Translations under genes and position numbers: made by a program | Assembly: GCF_015694425.1 (NCBI RefSeq) | Contig: NZ_JADQDN010000010.1 | Location: 41,017 to 105,016 of the forward strand | Length of the DNA stretch: 64,000 nt | Direction: 5' to 3' | From: Microvirga terrestris | GTDB lineage: Bacteria > Pseudomonadota > Alphaproteobacteria > Rhizobiales > Beijerinckiaceae | Shown here: positions 9,027-17,462 of the stretch, in pieces | Layout: every line of letters begins with the position of its first letter | Numbering within the stretch: position 1 is the stretch's first letter | Notes under the pieces: generated by a model | What the model was told of the DNA's origin: nothing | The model's input: only the letters and a program-made list of their open reading frames with translations | Database searches by the model: none

Positions 9027-10283
9027 CTATGGATTGGGCCAGCGGAAGTCATCCGCCCGGCCGGGGCGTGAGCTGGGGGCGATTCCGACCCGCAGCGCGC
9101 GCTGAACCGGGTAGGCATGGTCGCCGGTGAGCTTCGGCGGCGCCGCCACGAGGGTGCCTCCCGGCGCAACGTCCTGGCGGGTCAACGGCAGAACCGGACC
9201 GACCAGCGGTTTCTGCGGCAGAGCGATCGGAGCGGCGGCATCCGGCGGAAGCGGCACGGCCATCTCGATGGTCGGGGCGGCCGAGCCATCGGCAGGCGTG
9301 ATCTGTGCGGGAGCCGGCGTGGCCGCCGTCGCTGTTCCACCCATGCCCAGGACCCGCTTGATTTCCGTATCGGCGAAGAAGGCCACCTTCCGAGCACCGG
9401 CCCGGGTGAAGAACACACCCTCGTTGGTCCGAAGCTTGGTCGGATCCCCATCCACATCCGGGCCGATATCGGTGTAGCGGTTATCTTCGTCCACGAAGCC
9501 CGGCCAGATATCCACATAGACGCCGCCGTTGCGCTGGACGCTCTCCTTGTAGATCTCGTTCATGGCGACGAGATCCTCGGAAATCTTGCTGTTCTTCATG
9601 GGCGGCAGGCCGACCCACACGAAAGGAACCTTGCGCTCCTTCAGAACACCCGTGATCGCATCGACGCGCTGACGGTAGAGTTCCTTCCAGCGGTCGGACA
9701 GGGGCTCTACGCTGTTCTCACCGTCCCGGATTGACTGCCGGTCGCTCGTGCCCAGCATGACGACTGCGATGGAAGTTTTCTGCCCGCCGTCGAGGGTGGC
9801 CCTGATGAAGTTGGGCCAGTCGGCCGGGTCAGAGCGAACGAGGTTCGTGTCGCTTCTGACCTTGGAGACGACCGCAATGTCCTGATCGTCGCTGAAATGG
9901 GCATCAAGCCCTTGCCGGGCATAGCCCGCCAGCGCGTCGCCGAACACCACCACATGGGTACTCGGATTGACCTTCGGCTTTTCCTGCTTGGCGACGGCCG
10001 CCGGCGGCGGGGCGGACCGGCGGGGTCTCGAAACAGGCGCCCGCGCCGGCGGCGGGGGCTCCTCTTGAGCACCGAAAAAGCGCCTGAGGCTGAAGCCCTG
10101 CTGCGGCTGGGGCTGTGCCGGCTGCACGAGCTTTCCAGGGTAATAGCCGGGCGGATAAGCCCGCGGATCCCGGTAGCCCGGCTGCTGCTGGTAGTAGCCG
10201 GACTGCGCCGAGGCCGCATCGATCCCGCCCGCCATCAGGAGCAGGACTAGGGTCAGAGGGCGAAGAATCGGCACGAATTTCAT
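9027..10283 (-). CDS. DUF459 family SGNH-hydrolase-like exported protein
   Basis: An alphaproteobacterial DUF459 protein. It has a signal peptide (MKFVPILRPLTLVLLLMAGG... ending ASAQ), a Tyr/Pro/Gln-rich low-complexity spacer (roughly residues 28-100), and then an SGNH-type domain. In that domain HVVVFGDALAGYARQGLD takes the place of the GDS block and VVMLGTSDRQ that of the GxND block. Note that the usual catalytic Ser in GDS is GDA here. An FVWVGLPPM strand and a C-terminal Pro/Ala-rich tail follow. An upstream ATG at 10295 is possible, but GGAAC sits at a good distance only from 10283, where the signal peptide begins. Related proteins are periplasmic and have been linked to envelope polysaccharides; the function of this one is unknown. 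Confidence 0.8.
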   Translation of the reverse strand: MKFVPILRPLTLVLLLMAGGIDAASAQSGYYQQQPGYRDPRAYPPGYYPGKLVQPAQPQPQQGFSLRRFFGAQEEPPPPARAPVSRPRRSAPPPAAVAKQEKPKVNPSTHVVVFGDALAGYARQGLDAHFSDDQDIAVVSKVRSDTNLVRSDPADWPNFIRATLDGGQKTSIAVVMLGTSDRQSIRDGENSVEPLSDRWKELYRQRVDAITGVLKERKVPFVWVGLPPMKNSKISEDLVAMNEIYKESVQRNGGVYVDIWPGFVDEDNRYTDIGPDVDGDPTKLRTNEGVFFTRAGARKVAFFADTEIKRVLGMGGTATAATPAPAQITPADGSAAPTIEMAVPLPPDAAAPIALPQKPLVGPVLPLTRQDVAPGGTLVAAPPKLTGDHAYPVQRALRVGIAPSSRPGRADDFRWPNP

Positions 10284-10325
10284 AGGCGGTTCCATTTTGG
10301 TCCGGACCGGCCTGGGGTAGCTCCG

Positions 10326-11543
10326 TCAGCGGGTCGCGCGCAGTTCGCGTAAGACAGCATAATCCGCATAGCCGTCCGGGATCAAACCACGCCGAAGCTG
10401 GAAGTTCCGCACGGCCTCCCGGGTCTTGGAGCCGAACTTGCCGTCCGCATCGCCCTCATAGAAGCCGAGGCGAACCAGGCGCTCCTGCAATTCCTGACGC
10501 TGATCCTTGTCCAGCATGGGCTCCTTGGGCCAGGCAGCCTGGATCGGCTGCCCGCCCATGAGGCGGTCGCCGAGATGCGCCACGCCCATGGCATAGGCGT
10601 CCGACGAATTGTAGGTCTTGATCACGTCGTAGTTCTTGGTGACCAGGAAGGCCGGCCCGCCTGCCCCGCCCGGCAGGAACAGGGAGGCCTCGCCCGCCCG
10701 CGGCATGGCCTTGCCGTCGGCCCGGCGCAGGCCGAGCGTCTGCCATTGGGCGAAGTTCAGCTTCAGGTAGCGGAAGTCAAAGCCCTTCGGCAGTTGCACC
10801 TCGAAGCCCCAGGGTAGCCCCGGCTCCCAGCCCTGCTTGCGCAGGTAATTGGCCGTGGACGCCATGGCATCCGGCACCGACGACCAGATGTCCCGCACTC
10901 CGTCCCGGTTGCCGTCGACGGCGTATTTCATGAAGCTCGAAGGCATGAACTGGGTCTGGCCCATGGCACCCGCCCAGGAGCCCAGCATCTTGGAGCGGTC
11001 CACATGGTCCTGCTCCAGGATCTGGAGCGCGGTAAGCAGTTCCTCTCGGAAAAAGTCGGCGCGATAGCCCGTATAGGCCAGCGTGGACAGCGCCCGAATG
11101 GCATAGATCGAGCCGGTGAAGCTGCCGTAATTGGTTTCCATGCCCCAGACGCCGAGCACCACGGCGGGCGGAACGCCGTAGGTCTTCTCCACGGCCGCGA
11201 GCGTCTTCGACCACTCGGCGGCCATGTCCCGCCCGCGATTGAGGCGCTCCGTGGAGATGGAGCCGTTGATGTAGTCCCAGATCGGCCGGACGAACTCGGA
11301 TTGCTTCTTGGTGAGCGCGATGATCTTGGCATCAGGCTCGATGCCTTGGAAGGCCTCGTTGAAGGTTGCTTGAGAGATGCCCCGCACCCGGGCCTCGAGC
11401 CAGAGCCCCTGCACGAAGCGCTGGAACCCGGCCTGGGACACCTCCTGCGCCTGAACAGGCAGTGCCAGAAGCTCCACACCGGCGGTGAGGCTCAAACCGA
11501 GAAGGAGGGCGCCGGACAGGCGGCGCACCAGAATCTGGCGCAT
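10326..11543 (-). CDS. lytic murein transglycosylase (MltB/SLT_2 family) with peptidoglycan-binding domain
   Basis: The product cleaves the MurNAc-GlcNAc bond of peptidoglycan to give 1,6-anhydro ends. From the second ATG (11543) the protein is 405 residues with a signal peptide ending VQAQE. The SLT_2 domain fills the middle, with the catalytic Glu in VLGVWGMETNYGSF (residue 136 from this start) and the family motifs GAMGQTQFMPSSF and YLRKQGW. A C-terminal PG_binding_1 domain (RLGFYEGDADGKFGSKTREA) anchors it to the wall. An extension to 11582 is open but adds only residues before the signal peptide. It acts in the periplasm. It follows the DUF459 gene's start by 42 bp on the same strand and may be cotranscribed with it. 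Confidence 0.92.
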   Translation of the reverse strand: MRQILVRRLSGALLLGLSLTAGVELLALPVQAQEVSQAGFQRFVQGLWLEARVRGISQATFNEAFQGIEPDAKIIALTKKQSEFVRPIWDYINGSISTERLNRGRDMAAEWSKTLAAVEKTYGVPPAVVLGVWGMETNYGSFTGSIYAIRALSTLAYTGYRADFFREELLTALQILEQDHVDRSKMLGSWAGAMGQTQFMPSSFMKYAVDGNRDGVRDIWSSVPDAMASTANYLRKQGWEPGLPWGFEVQLPKGFDFRYLKLNFAQWQTLGLRRADGKAMPRAGEASLFLPGGAGGPAFLVTKNYDVIKTYNSSDAYAMGVAHLGDRLMGGQPIQAAWPKEPMLDKDQRQELQERLVRLGFYEGDADGKFGSKTREAVRNFQLRRGLIPDGYADYAVLRELRATR

Positions 11544-11636
11544 AGGGGTCGCTCGCGGAAACAGGACAGATCGTCCTGCCATTGCGACACTACGAGAGTT
11601 AACAGCAGGTTGACACCTAGCCTTATAGGTAGGGTC

Positions 11637-12623
11637 CTATGCGGCTTTTCGACCCGCCAGCGCCTGCTCCCAGCGTAATGCCTGGTCAACGATGGCCTCC
11701 AGATCGTTATGCTGGGGTGTCCAGCCGAGCTCACGAATCCGGTCGACCTTCGCCACGAGCTGGGCCGGATCGCCGGGCCGGCGCGGGCTCAGGCGGACCT
11801 CGAAATCGACGCCCGAGACCCGTTTGACGACATCCACGACCTCCAGAACAGAGGCGCCATGGCCGTAGCCGCAATTCATGATCGTACAGTCTCCGCCACT
11901 GCGGAGGTGTTGCAAGGCCACGAGATGAGCGCGAGCCAAATCGTTGACCTGGATGTAATCGCGCACGCAGGTGCCGTCCGAGGTCTCATAATCCGTTCCG
12001 AACACGTCGAGATGGGGCCGCTGGCCGAGTGCGGCTTGAGCCGCCACCTTGATGAGATGGGTCGCCTGCGGAGTCGACTGGCCGGAGCGGCCCTTGGGGT
12101 CGGCACCGGCAACGTTGAAATAGCGCAGGATGGCATAGCGCAGGCCGTGGGCCGTGTGGGCATCCTGCAGCATCCACTCGGACATGAGCTTGCTGCGGCC
12201 ATAAGGGTTGATCGGCACGAGCGGCATGTCCTCGGTCAGAAAGGGCGCTTGCGGGTTGCCGTAGACGGCGGCCGTGGACGAGAAGACGAAGTTCCTGATG
12301 CCCTTCTGGACCGCCGTCTCAATGAGTGCCCGGGTCTTCACGGTGTTGTTGAAGTAGTAGCCCAGCGGGTCGGTGACGGATTCCGGCACGACGATCTTGG
12401 CGGCGAAATGCAGGATGCTGTCGATGCCGTGCTCGTCGATGAGGCTGGACACGAGGGCCTGATCGCTCACGTCGCCGGTGACGAAGGCTGCCTCCTGTGG
12501 AACCGCCCAGCGGAAGCCCGTCGACAGGTTGTCGAGCACGACCACGGTCTCGCCTGCATCCAGAAGCTCGAGTACCATGTGGCTGCCGATATAGCCCGCG
12601 CCGCCCGTCACCAGAACCGCCAT
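11637..12623 (-). CDS. galE: UDP-glucose 4-epimerase
   Basis: The enzyme interconverts UDP-glucose and UDP-galactose with bound NAD, supplying galactose units for LPS and exopolysaccharide. The 328-residue extended-SDR protein begins MAVLVTGGAGYIGSHMVLEL. It carries the Rossmann GxxGxxG at the N-terminus, the FSSTAAVYG serine/threonine segment and the catalytic NPYGRSK (Tyr141, Lys145). The open frame extends to 12668, but GGAGAG six bases before the ATG at 12623 and the typical epimerase N-terminus favour this start. The gene is transcribed divergently from galU, which makes the UDP-glucose substrate. Confidence 0.95.
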   Translation of the reverse strand: MAVLVTGGAGYIGSHMVLELLDAGETVVVLDNLSTGFRWAVPQEAAFVTGDVSDQALVSSLIDEHGIDSILHFAAKIVVPESVTDPLGYYFNNTVKTRALIETAVQKGIRNFVFSSTAAVYGNPQAPFLTEDMPLVPINPYGRSKLMSEWMLQDAHTAHGLRYAILRYFNVAGADPKGRSGQSTPQATHLIKVAAQAALGQRPHLDVFGTDYETSDGTCVRDYIQVNDLARAHLVALQHLRSGGDCTIMNCGYGHGASVLEVVDVVKRVSGVDFEVRLSPRRPGDPAQLVAKVDRIRELGWTPQHNDLEAIVDQALRWEQALAGRKAA

Positions 12624-12825
12624 GTCCATCTCTCCGAAAACCCGCTCCGCTCGGCGGGTTAACCACAACGCTTCAGCTTCAATTCAGGTCCGGGCCTTCA
12701 ATGAAGAAGCGCTATTGATGAAACAAGGCGGGGCACAGCGCGTTATGGGTCACCGAAGCTTGACCTTTGTCGGTTTCCTTTTCCGGGTCCTGTCTTAGAT
12801 TATCCTTCCACCTTTCTGCTCACTC

Positions 12826-13704
12826 ATGGCTCATTCGATGAAGCGTATCCGCAAAGCAGTCCTGCCTGTCGCCGGCCTCGGCACCCGTTTCCTGCCCGCC
12901 ACCAAGGCCGTGCCCAAGGAGATGCTGTGCGTCGTCGACCGTCCCGTGGTGCAGCACGTGGTCGATGAGGCGCGCGCCGCCGGGATCGAGCACTTCATTT
13001 TCGTCACCGGCCGCAACAAGGCCGTGATCGAGGATCATTTCGACATTGCCTACGAACTCAACCGCACTCTTGAAGGACGCGGTAAGACCAAGGAGCTGGA
13101 GACCCTGTCCAAGGATCAGCCCCAGGCCGGCCAGACCAGCTTTACGCGCCAGCAAGAGCCTCTGGGCCTCGGCCATGCTGTCTGGTGCGCCCGGGAGTTG
13201 GTGGGCGACGAGCCCTTCGCGGTGATCCTGCCCGACATGCTCAGCCGCGGGTCCATGGAGCAGATGATCGCGGCTTATGACAAGCACGGCGGCAACATCA
13301 TCGCCGTGGAGGAAGTGCCCGAGGACCAGACCCATCAATACGGCATCGTCTCGGTTGGCCAGGAATTCGGCCAGACCTTCGAGATCACCGGCATGGTGGA
13401 GAAGCCCCCGAAGGGCACCGCCCCGTCGAACTACATCATCTCCGGCCGCTACATCCTGCAGCCCGAGGTCTTCGACCTGCTCTCCACGCAGGAGCGCGGC
13501 GCGGGCAACGAGATCCAGCTCACGGATTCCATGATCCGCCTGATGAAGGAGCAACCCTTCTTCGGCATGAAGTACCAGGGCAAGACCTACGACACGGGCT
13601 CGAAGATCGGCTTCCTCATGGCCAACGTGGCCTATGCCCTCGAGCGCGAGGAGCTCTCGGCGGAGTTCCGTAGGGAGCTCGAAGCCCTGCTCCGGCAGAA
13701 GTAG
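12826..13704 (+). CDS. galU: UTP-glucose-1-phosphate uridylyltransferase
   Basis: This 292-residue nucleotidyltransferase makes UDP-glucose from UTP and glucose-1-phosphate. It shows the nucleotide-binding start KAVLPVAGLGTRFLPATKA and PKEMLCVVDRPVVQHVVDEA. Further GalU signatures are FVTGRNKAVIEDHFD, EQEPLGLGHAVWCA (as QQEPLGLGHAVWCARELV) and YDTGSKIGFLMANVAYAL. It could start at 12826 or at the ATG at 12838; neither has a clear Shine-Dalgarno. It sits head-to-head with galE, so both enzymes of UDP-sugar supply may share the 200-bp intergenic region. It is cytosolic. Confidence 0.96.
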   Translation: MAHSMKRIRKAVLPVAGLGTRFLPATKAVPKEMLCVVDRPVVQHVVDEARAAGIEHFIFVTGRNKAVIEDHFDIAYELNRTLEGRGKTKELETLSKDQPQAGQTSFTRQQEPLGLGHAVWCARELVGDEPFAVILPDMLSRGSMEQMIAAYDKHGGNIIAVEEVPEDQTHQYGIVSVGQEFGQTFEITGMVEKPPKGTAPSNYIISGRYILQPEVFDLLSTQERGAGNEIQLTDSMIRLMKEQPFFGMKYQGKTYDTGSKIGFLMANVAYALEREELSAEFRRELEALLRQK

Positions 13705-13766
13705 GCGACCTCAGGGTTCCGCTGAAGGGTTTCGTATGGCCGCCCGCCTATGCTAAAGGGGCGGCC

Positions 13767-14762
13767 ATGGCACTTGCAAAATCCGCGCCCGACTCGTCCG
13801 ATCCGGCCGTCCAGTCTGCCTTGCGCACGCTTGAGACCGAACGGGACGGCCTGACGATCCTGATGGACGCCATCGGCAACGGCCTCGGGCATCCCTTCAC
13901 GGCCGCGGTCGAGACGATTGCTGCTGCCAAGGGCCGGGTCATCGTCACCGGCATGGGCAAATCCGGCCATGTGGGCCGCAAGATGACCGCCACCTTCGCG
14001 TCCACCGGCACCCCTGCCCATTACGTTCATCCGGCGGAGGCGAGCCACGGCGACCTGGGCATGATCCAGACCGACGACGTGATCATCGCCCTGTCCTGGT
14101 CGGGCGAGACGGCGGAGCTTGCGGATCTGATCGGCTATGCGAAACGCTTCCGTGTTCCGCTCATCGCCATTACATCGAATGCCGCCTCAACCCTTGGCAG
14201 CCAGGCGAATATATGCCTTGCCCTGCCGAAGGCTAAGGAGGCCTGCCCGAACGGCCTCGCTCCCACAACATCTACCACAATGCAGCTTGCTCTCGGGGAT
14301 GCCTTGGCCGTTGCACTTCTAGAACGGCGTGGCTTCACCGCCGAGCATTTCCGCGTATTCCATCCAGGCGGCAAGCTTGGCGCTACGCTCAAGCATGTCG
14401 GTGATATCATGCATACTGGTGACCGACTGCCCATCGTGACAGTCGGCACATCCATGGCTGATGCGCTCGTGGTCCAAAGCGACAAAAGCTTCGGTTGTGT
14501 GATCGTGGTAGAAACGGGAGGTGATCTCGTCGGCATCGTGACCGATGGAGACGTGCGCCGCCATATGAGCGGCGATCTGCTCCACCGCCGCGTCGAGGAG
14601 GTGATGACCGCGTCGCCAATCACGGTCACCCCAGACACACTCTTGGGCGAGGCTCTTGAGATCATCGAATCTCGCAAGCGTGGTGCCCTGATTGTCGCCG
14701 AGGGGCGTAGGCCCATTGGCCTTGTGCACGTGCTCGACCTACTGCGCGCTGGCGCAGCGTAA
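13767..14762 (+). CDS. kdsD: arabinose-5-phosphate isomerase (KpsF/GutQ family)
   Basis: The enzyme converts ribulose-5-phosphate to arabinose-5-phosphate, the first step of KDO synthesis for LPS. The 331-residue protein has an N-terminal SIS domain (GRVIVTGMGKSGHVGRKMTA; later HPAEASHGDLGMI and ALSWSGET). Two C-terminal CBS domains follow (about residues 210-265 and 275-330). The segment LAPTTSTTMQLALGDALAVAL is the family signature. AAGGGG before the ATG supports the start. It follows galU by 62 bp on the same strand, which fits a surface-polysaccharide precursor group. Its stop codon abuts that of the convergent nfeD gene. Confidence 0.94.
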   Translation: MALAKSAPDSSDPAVQSALRTLETERDGLTILMDAIGNGLGHPFTAAVETIAAAKGRVIVTGMGKSGHVGRKMTATFASTGTPAHYVHPAEASHGDLGMIQTDDVIIALSWSGETAELADLIGYAKRFRVPLIAITSNAASTLGSQANICLALPKAKEACPNGLAPTTSTTMQLALGDALAVALLERRGFTAEHFRVFHPGGKLGATLKHVGDIMHTGDRLPIVTVGTSMADALVVQSDKSFGCVIVVETGGDLVGIVTDGDVRRHMSGDLLHRRVEEVMTASPITVTPDTLLGEALEIIESRKRGALIVAEGRRPIGLVHVLDLLRAGAA

Positions 14763-15212
14763 TCAGGGATCATCAACGACGAGCGTCGAGCCCTCGATCC
14801 GTACCACGCGCACCTTGGCGCCGGCAAAGCGGTCGGCGCCCGTCACGCGCCAGGAGCTGTCATCGACACGGATGCGACCCTCCCCGTCCTTGATGGGCGT
14901 TTCAAGAGTAAAGACCCGGCCCACAAGGGACTGACCGCGCCGGTTGAGCGTCTCGGCCTGGGGCTCGTCCTGTGTTTTGGAGCGGGTGACGGCCCGCCCG
15001 AGGATCACCGCCGCCACGCAGAGCAATGCGAAGAGCAGCGCTGCGGCCTGCCAGGAGAGGTCCAGCACCGCATCGATCAACCCCGTGGCAATGGCCGCCA
15101 AGCCGAGCCAGAGGAAGAACGCTCCGGGCGCCAGCAGTTCGACCCCAACCAGGATGACCCCGAGAATGATCCAGGCCCAGGCTCCGAGGCTGATGAACGC
15201 GTCTTGGATCAT
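14763..15212 (-). CDS. NfeD family membrane protein
   Basis: This 149-residue protein has three hydrophobic segments near the N-terminus (WAWIILGVILVGVELLAPGA, FFLWLGLAAIATGLI and a third around AAALLFALLCVAAVIL). A soluble OB-fold domain follows (SLVGRVFTLETPIKDGEGRI ... VEGSTLVV-type end). This is the short NfeD1b form that partners SPFH proteins. Its ATG overlaps the stop of the upstream stomatin-like gene by four bases (ATGA), so the two are translationally coupled. Such pairs are thought to act in membrane microdomain organisation or membrane-protein quality control; direct evidence for this pair is absent. Confidence 0.9.
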   Translation of the reverse strand: MIQDAFISLGAWAWIILGVILVGVELLAPGAFFLWLGLAAIATGLIDAVLDLSWQAAALLFALLCVAAVILGRAVTRSKTQDEPQAETLNRRGQSLVGRVFTLETPIKDGEGRIRVDDSSWRVTGADRFAGAKVRVVRIEGSTLVVDDP

Positions 15213-16195
15213 GAGCGTTCATTGCCTCCCGTCACCTTGGGGACAGTGCGGGAGGGCTTGTTGAGGCCTGCCCCTCCCTCCCCGAAGACCGATTTGGTGA
15301 GTTCTGCGATGCCGCCGAGCGTTCCGGCAAGCCCCGCCGCCTCGATGGGAACGATCACGACCTTCTGGTTGGGGGCCGATGCAAGGGCGCGGATGGCATC
15401 GATGTATTTCTCAGCCACGATGAAATTGGCTGCGGCGAGATCGCCCTTGGTGATGGCCTCGCTCACCATGCCGGTCGCTTTCGCCTCGGCCTCCGCCTGC
15501 CGCTCGCGGGCCTCGGCATCGCGGAACGCTGCTTCCTTGCGGCCCTCGGCCGCCAGGATCTGCGACTGCTTCTGGCCCTCAGCGCGCAGTATCTCCGCCT
15601 GGCGCAGGCCTTCGGCCTCGAGCACCGCGGCGCGCTTCTCGCGCTCAGCCTTCATCTGACGCGCCATGGCGCCGGCAAGATCCTGCGGCGGGAGGATGTC
15701 CTTGATCTCGACGCGGGTGACTTTGGCGCCCCAGGGTGAGGCGGCGGCATCCATGACCCGCAGCAGGCGCTCGTTGATCTCGTCACGATGGGAGAGCAAC
15801 TGGTCGAGGTCCATGGAGCCGACGACCGTGCGGATGTTGGTCATCGTCAGAACCAGCAGGGCCTGGTTCATGTCCGACACTTCGTAGGAGGCGCGGGCGG
15901 GGTCGAGGATCTGATAGAAGGCGGCGGCATCGATGGTGACGCCTGCATTGTCCCGGGTGAAGGCCTCCTGGCTCGGAATGTCGAGCACCTGCTCCATGAC
16001 ATTCACCTTTTTGCCGATCTGGTCGATATACGGCACGATCAACCCGAGACCTGGGGTGAGCGTGCGCGAATAGCGTCCGAACCGCTCCACCGTATAGGCA
16101 TAGCCCTGCGGGACCGTCCGGATGCCCATGGCGATCGTCACGATGACGACCAGCACCAGAACGATGACGAAGATGTCGAAACCACCCACCAGCAT
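15209..16195 (-). CDS. qmcA: SPFH/band 7 protein, stomatin-like (QmcA family)
   Basis: This protein of about 328 residues has one N-terminal transmembrane helix (IFVIVLVLVVIVTIAMGI) followed by the SPFH domain. Typical stomatin segments are VPQGYAYTVERFGRYSRTL, PGLGLIVPYIDQIGKKVNVME and DAAASPWGAKVTRVEIKDI. A long charged coiled coil rich in Glu/Ala/Arg follows (about residues 175-250). The frame also opens with TTG at 16210, but the ATG at 16195 directly before the helix is the conservative choice. It forms an operon with nfeD through an ATGA overlap. Family members oligomerise in the inner membrane; the molecular role is not settled. Confidence 0.92.
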   Translation of the reverse strand: MLVGGFDIFVIVLVLVVIVTIAMGIRTVPQGYAYTVERFGRYSRTLTPGLGLIVPYIDQIGKKVNVMEQVLDIPSQEAFTRDNAGVTIDAAAFYQILDPARASYEVSDMNQALLVLTMTNIRTVVGSMDLDQLLSHRDEINERLLRVMDAAASPWGAKVTRVEIKDILPPQDLAGAMARQMKAEREKRAAVLEAEGLRQAEILRAEGQKQSQILAAEGRKEAAFRDAEARERQAEAEAKATGMVSEAITKGDLAAANFIVAEKYIDAIRALASAPNQKVVIVPIEAAGLAGTLGGIAELTKSVFGEGGAGLNKPSRTVPKVTGGNERS

Positions 16196-16254
16196 GAGTC
16201 CCCCGGGCAACGTCGTTGCAGAGGGCTCACGCTAGCGCAAAGAGGCTTGGAGTC

Positions 16255-17316
16255 CTAGAGCCAGCCTTGAAGCTCGCGCTCCACGATGTGGTTGATGACC
16301 CTCATGCCGTCGTCGCTGTCGTTCAGGCAGGGCAGATAGGCGAATTGCTCGCCGCCGTTATGCATGAAGATCTCGCGGTTCTCGACGTCGAGCTCCTCCA
16401 GGGTCTCCAGGCAGTCCGCCGAGAAACCGGGCGCCACAATGGCCATGCGCTTCACGCCGCTTTTCGCGAGCGCCTCCACGGTCTTGTCGGTGTAGGGCTG
16501 CAGCCATTCGTCCGGACCGAACCGGGACTGGAAGCTCATGCGGAACTTGTCCGGCGCCCAGCCGAAAGTCTCACGCATCAGGCGCCAGGTCTTCACGCAT
16601 TGGCAGTGATAGGGATCGCCTTTGAGTAGGTATTCCTTCGGCACGCCGTGGAAGGAGACGAGGATCACCTCCGGCTCGAAGGGGAGTTTCGCCAATTCCT
16701 TCTTCATCGAGGAGACCAGGGAGTCGATATAGACCGGATCGTCATGGTAGGGCGGCGAGACGCGCACACTCGGCTGCCAGCGCATGTCCATCAGAGCGCG
16801 GAAAGCCTGATCGCAGGCTGTGGCCGATGTGGCGGCGGCATATTGCGGGTAGAGCGGAACGAGAAGGATGCGGTCGCAGCCCTGATCGAGCAGCGCCTGG
16901 ATGCGTTCGCGGACCTCGGGCTTGCCGTATCGCATGGCCCATTCGACGGTGATCCTGTCGCCCGCGATGCTCTTCAGATGCTGCGTGACCTTCTCCGCCT
17001 GATTGCGCGTGATGGTCTTGAGCGGGCCCTCGTCACGCTCGTTGTTCCAGATGGACGCGTAATCGCGGCCCTTGGGCCCGGGGCGTTTGGTCAGGATGAT
17101 CAGGTTGAGGATCGGCCACCACAGGAGGCGCGGGGTCTCGATCACGCGCCGATCGGAGAGGAACTCCTTCAGGTAGCGGCGCATGGGCCAGTAGCTCGTG
17201 CCTTCGGGGGTGCCTAGGTTCATCAGAAGCACGCCGATCCGACCGGTCCTCGCGGGCGGATGGTCCACCGGGCGGACGCCCTGGCGCAGATCTTTCAGAT
17301 TGACGGTCTCGTTCAT
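16255..17316 (-). CDS. hemH: ferrochelatase
   Basis: The enzyme inserts Fe2+ into protoporphyrin IX, the last step of haem synthesis. The 353-residue protein shows the family motifs in order: GVLLMNLGTPEG near the N-terminus, the YLKEFLSDRRVIE segment, LVPLYPQYAAATSAT, the metal-site ILVSFHGVPKEYL with its conserved His, FQSRFGPDEWLQPYT, and PGFSADCLETLEELDVE with the conserved Glu. AAGGGG upstream of the ATG at 17316 supports the start. It is a stand-alone minus-strand gene; no other haem genes are nearby. The product is expected to be cytoplasmic or peripherally membrane bound. Confidence 0.97.
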   Translation of the reverse strand: MNETVNLKDLRQGVRPVDHPPARTGRIGVLLMNLGTPEGTSYWPMRRYLKEFLSDRRVIETPRLLWWPILNLIILTKRPGPKGRDYASIWNNERDEGPLKTITRNQAEKVTQHLKSIAGDRITVEWAMRYGKPEVRERIQALLDQGCDRILLVPLYPQYAAATSATACDQAFRALMDMRWQPSVRVSPPYHDDPVYIDSLVSSMKKELAKLPFEPEVILVSFHGVPKEYLLKGDPYHCQCVKTWRLMRETFGWAPDKFRMSFQSRFGPDEWLQPYTDKTVEALAKSGVKRMAIVAPGFSADCLETLEELDVENREIFMHNGGEQFAYLPCLNDSDDGMRVINHIVERELQGWL

Positions 17317-17462
17317 AAGAAAAGCCCCTTGGCGGCGGGTTTCGTCCCGAACTCCACTCCCGATGCCGCCTAGATAAGAGGTTCAGGCCAATCCGCCAAC
17401 CGAAACCGCCATCACATTGGCGCGCTCGGCCGCAAGCCGCGTTTGCAGGAAACGGGCGCCCC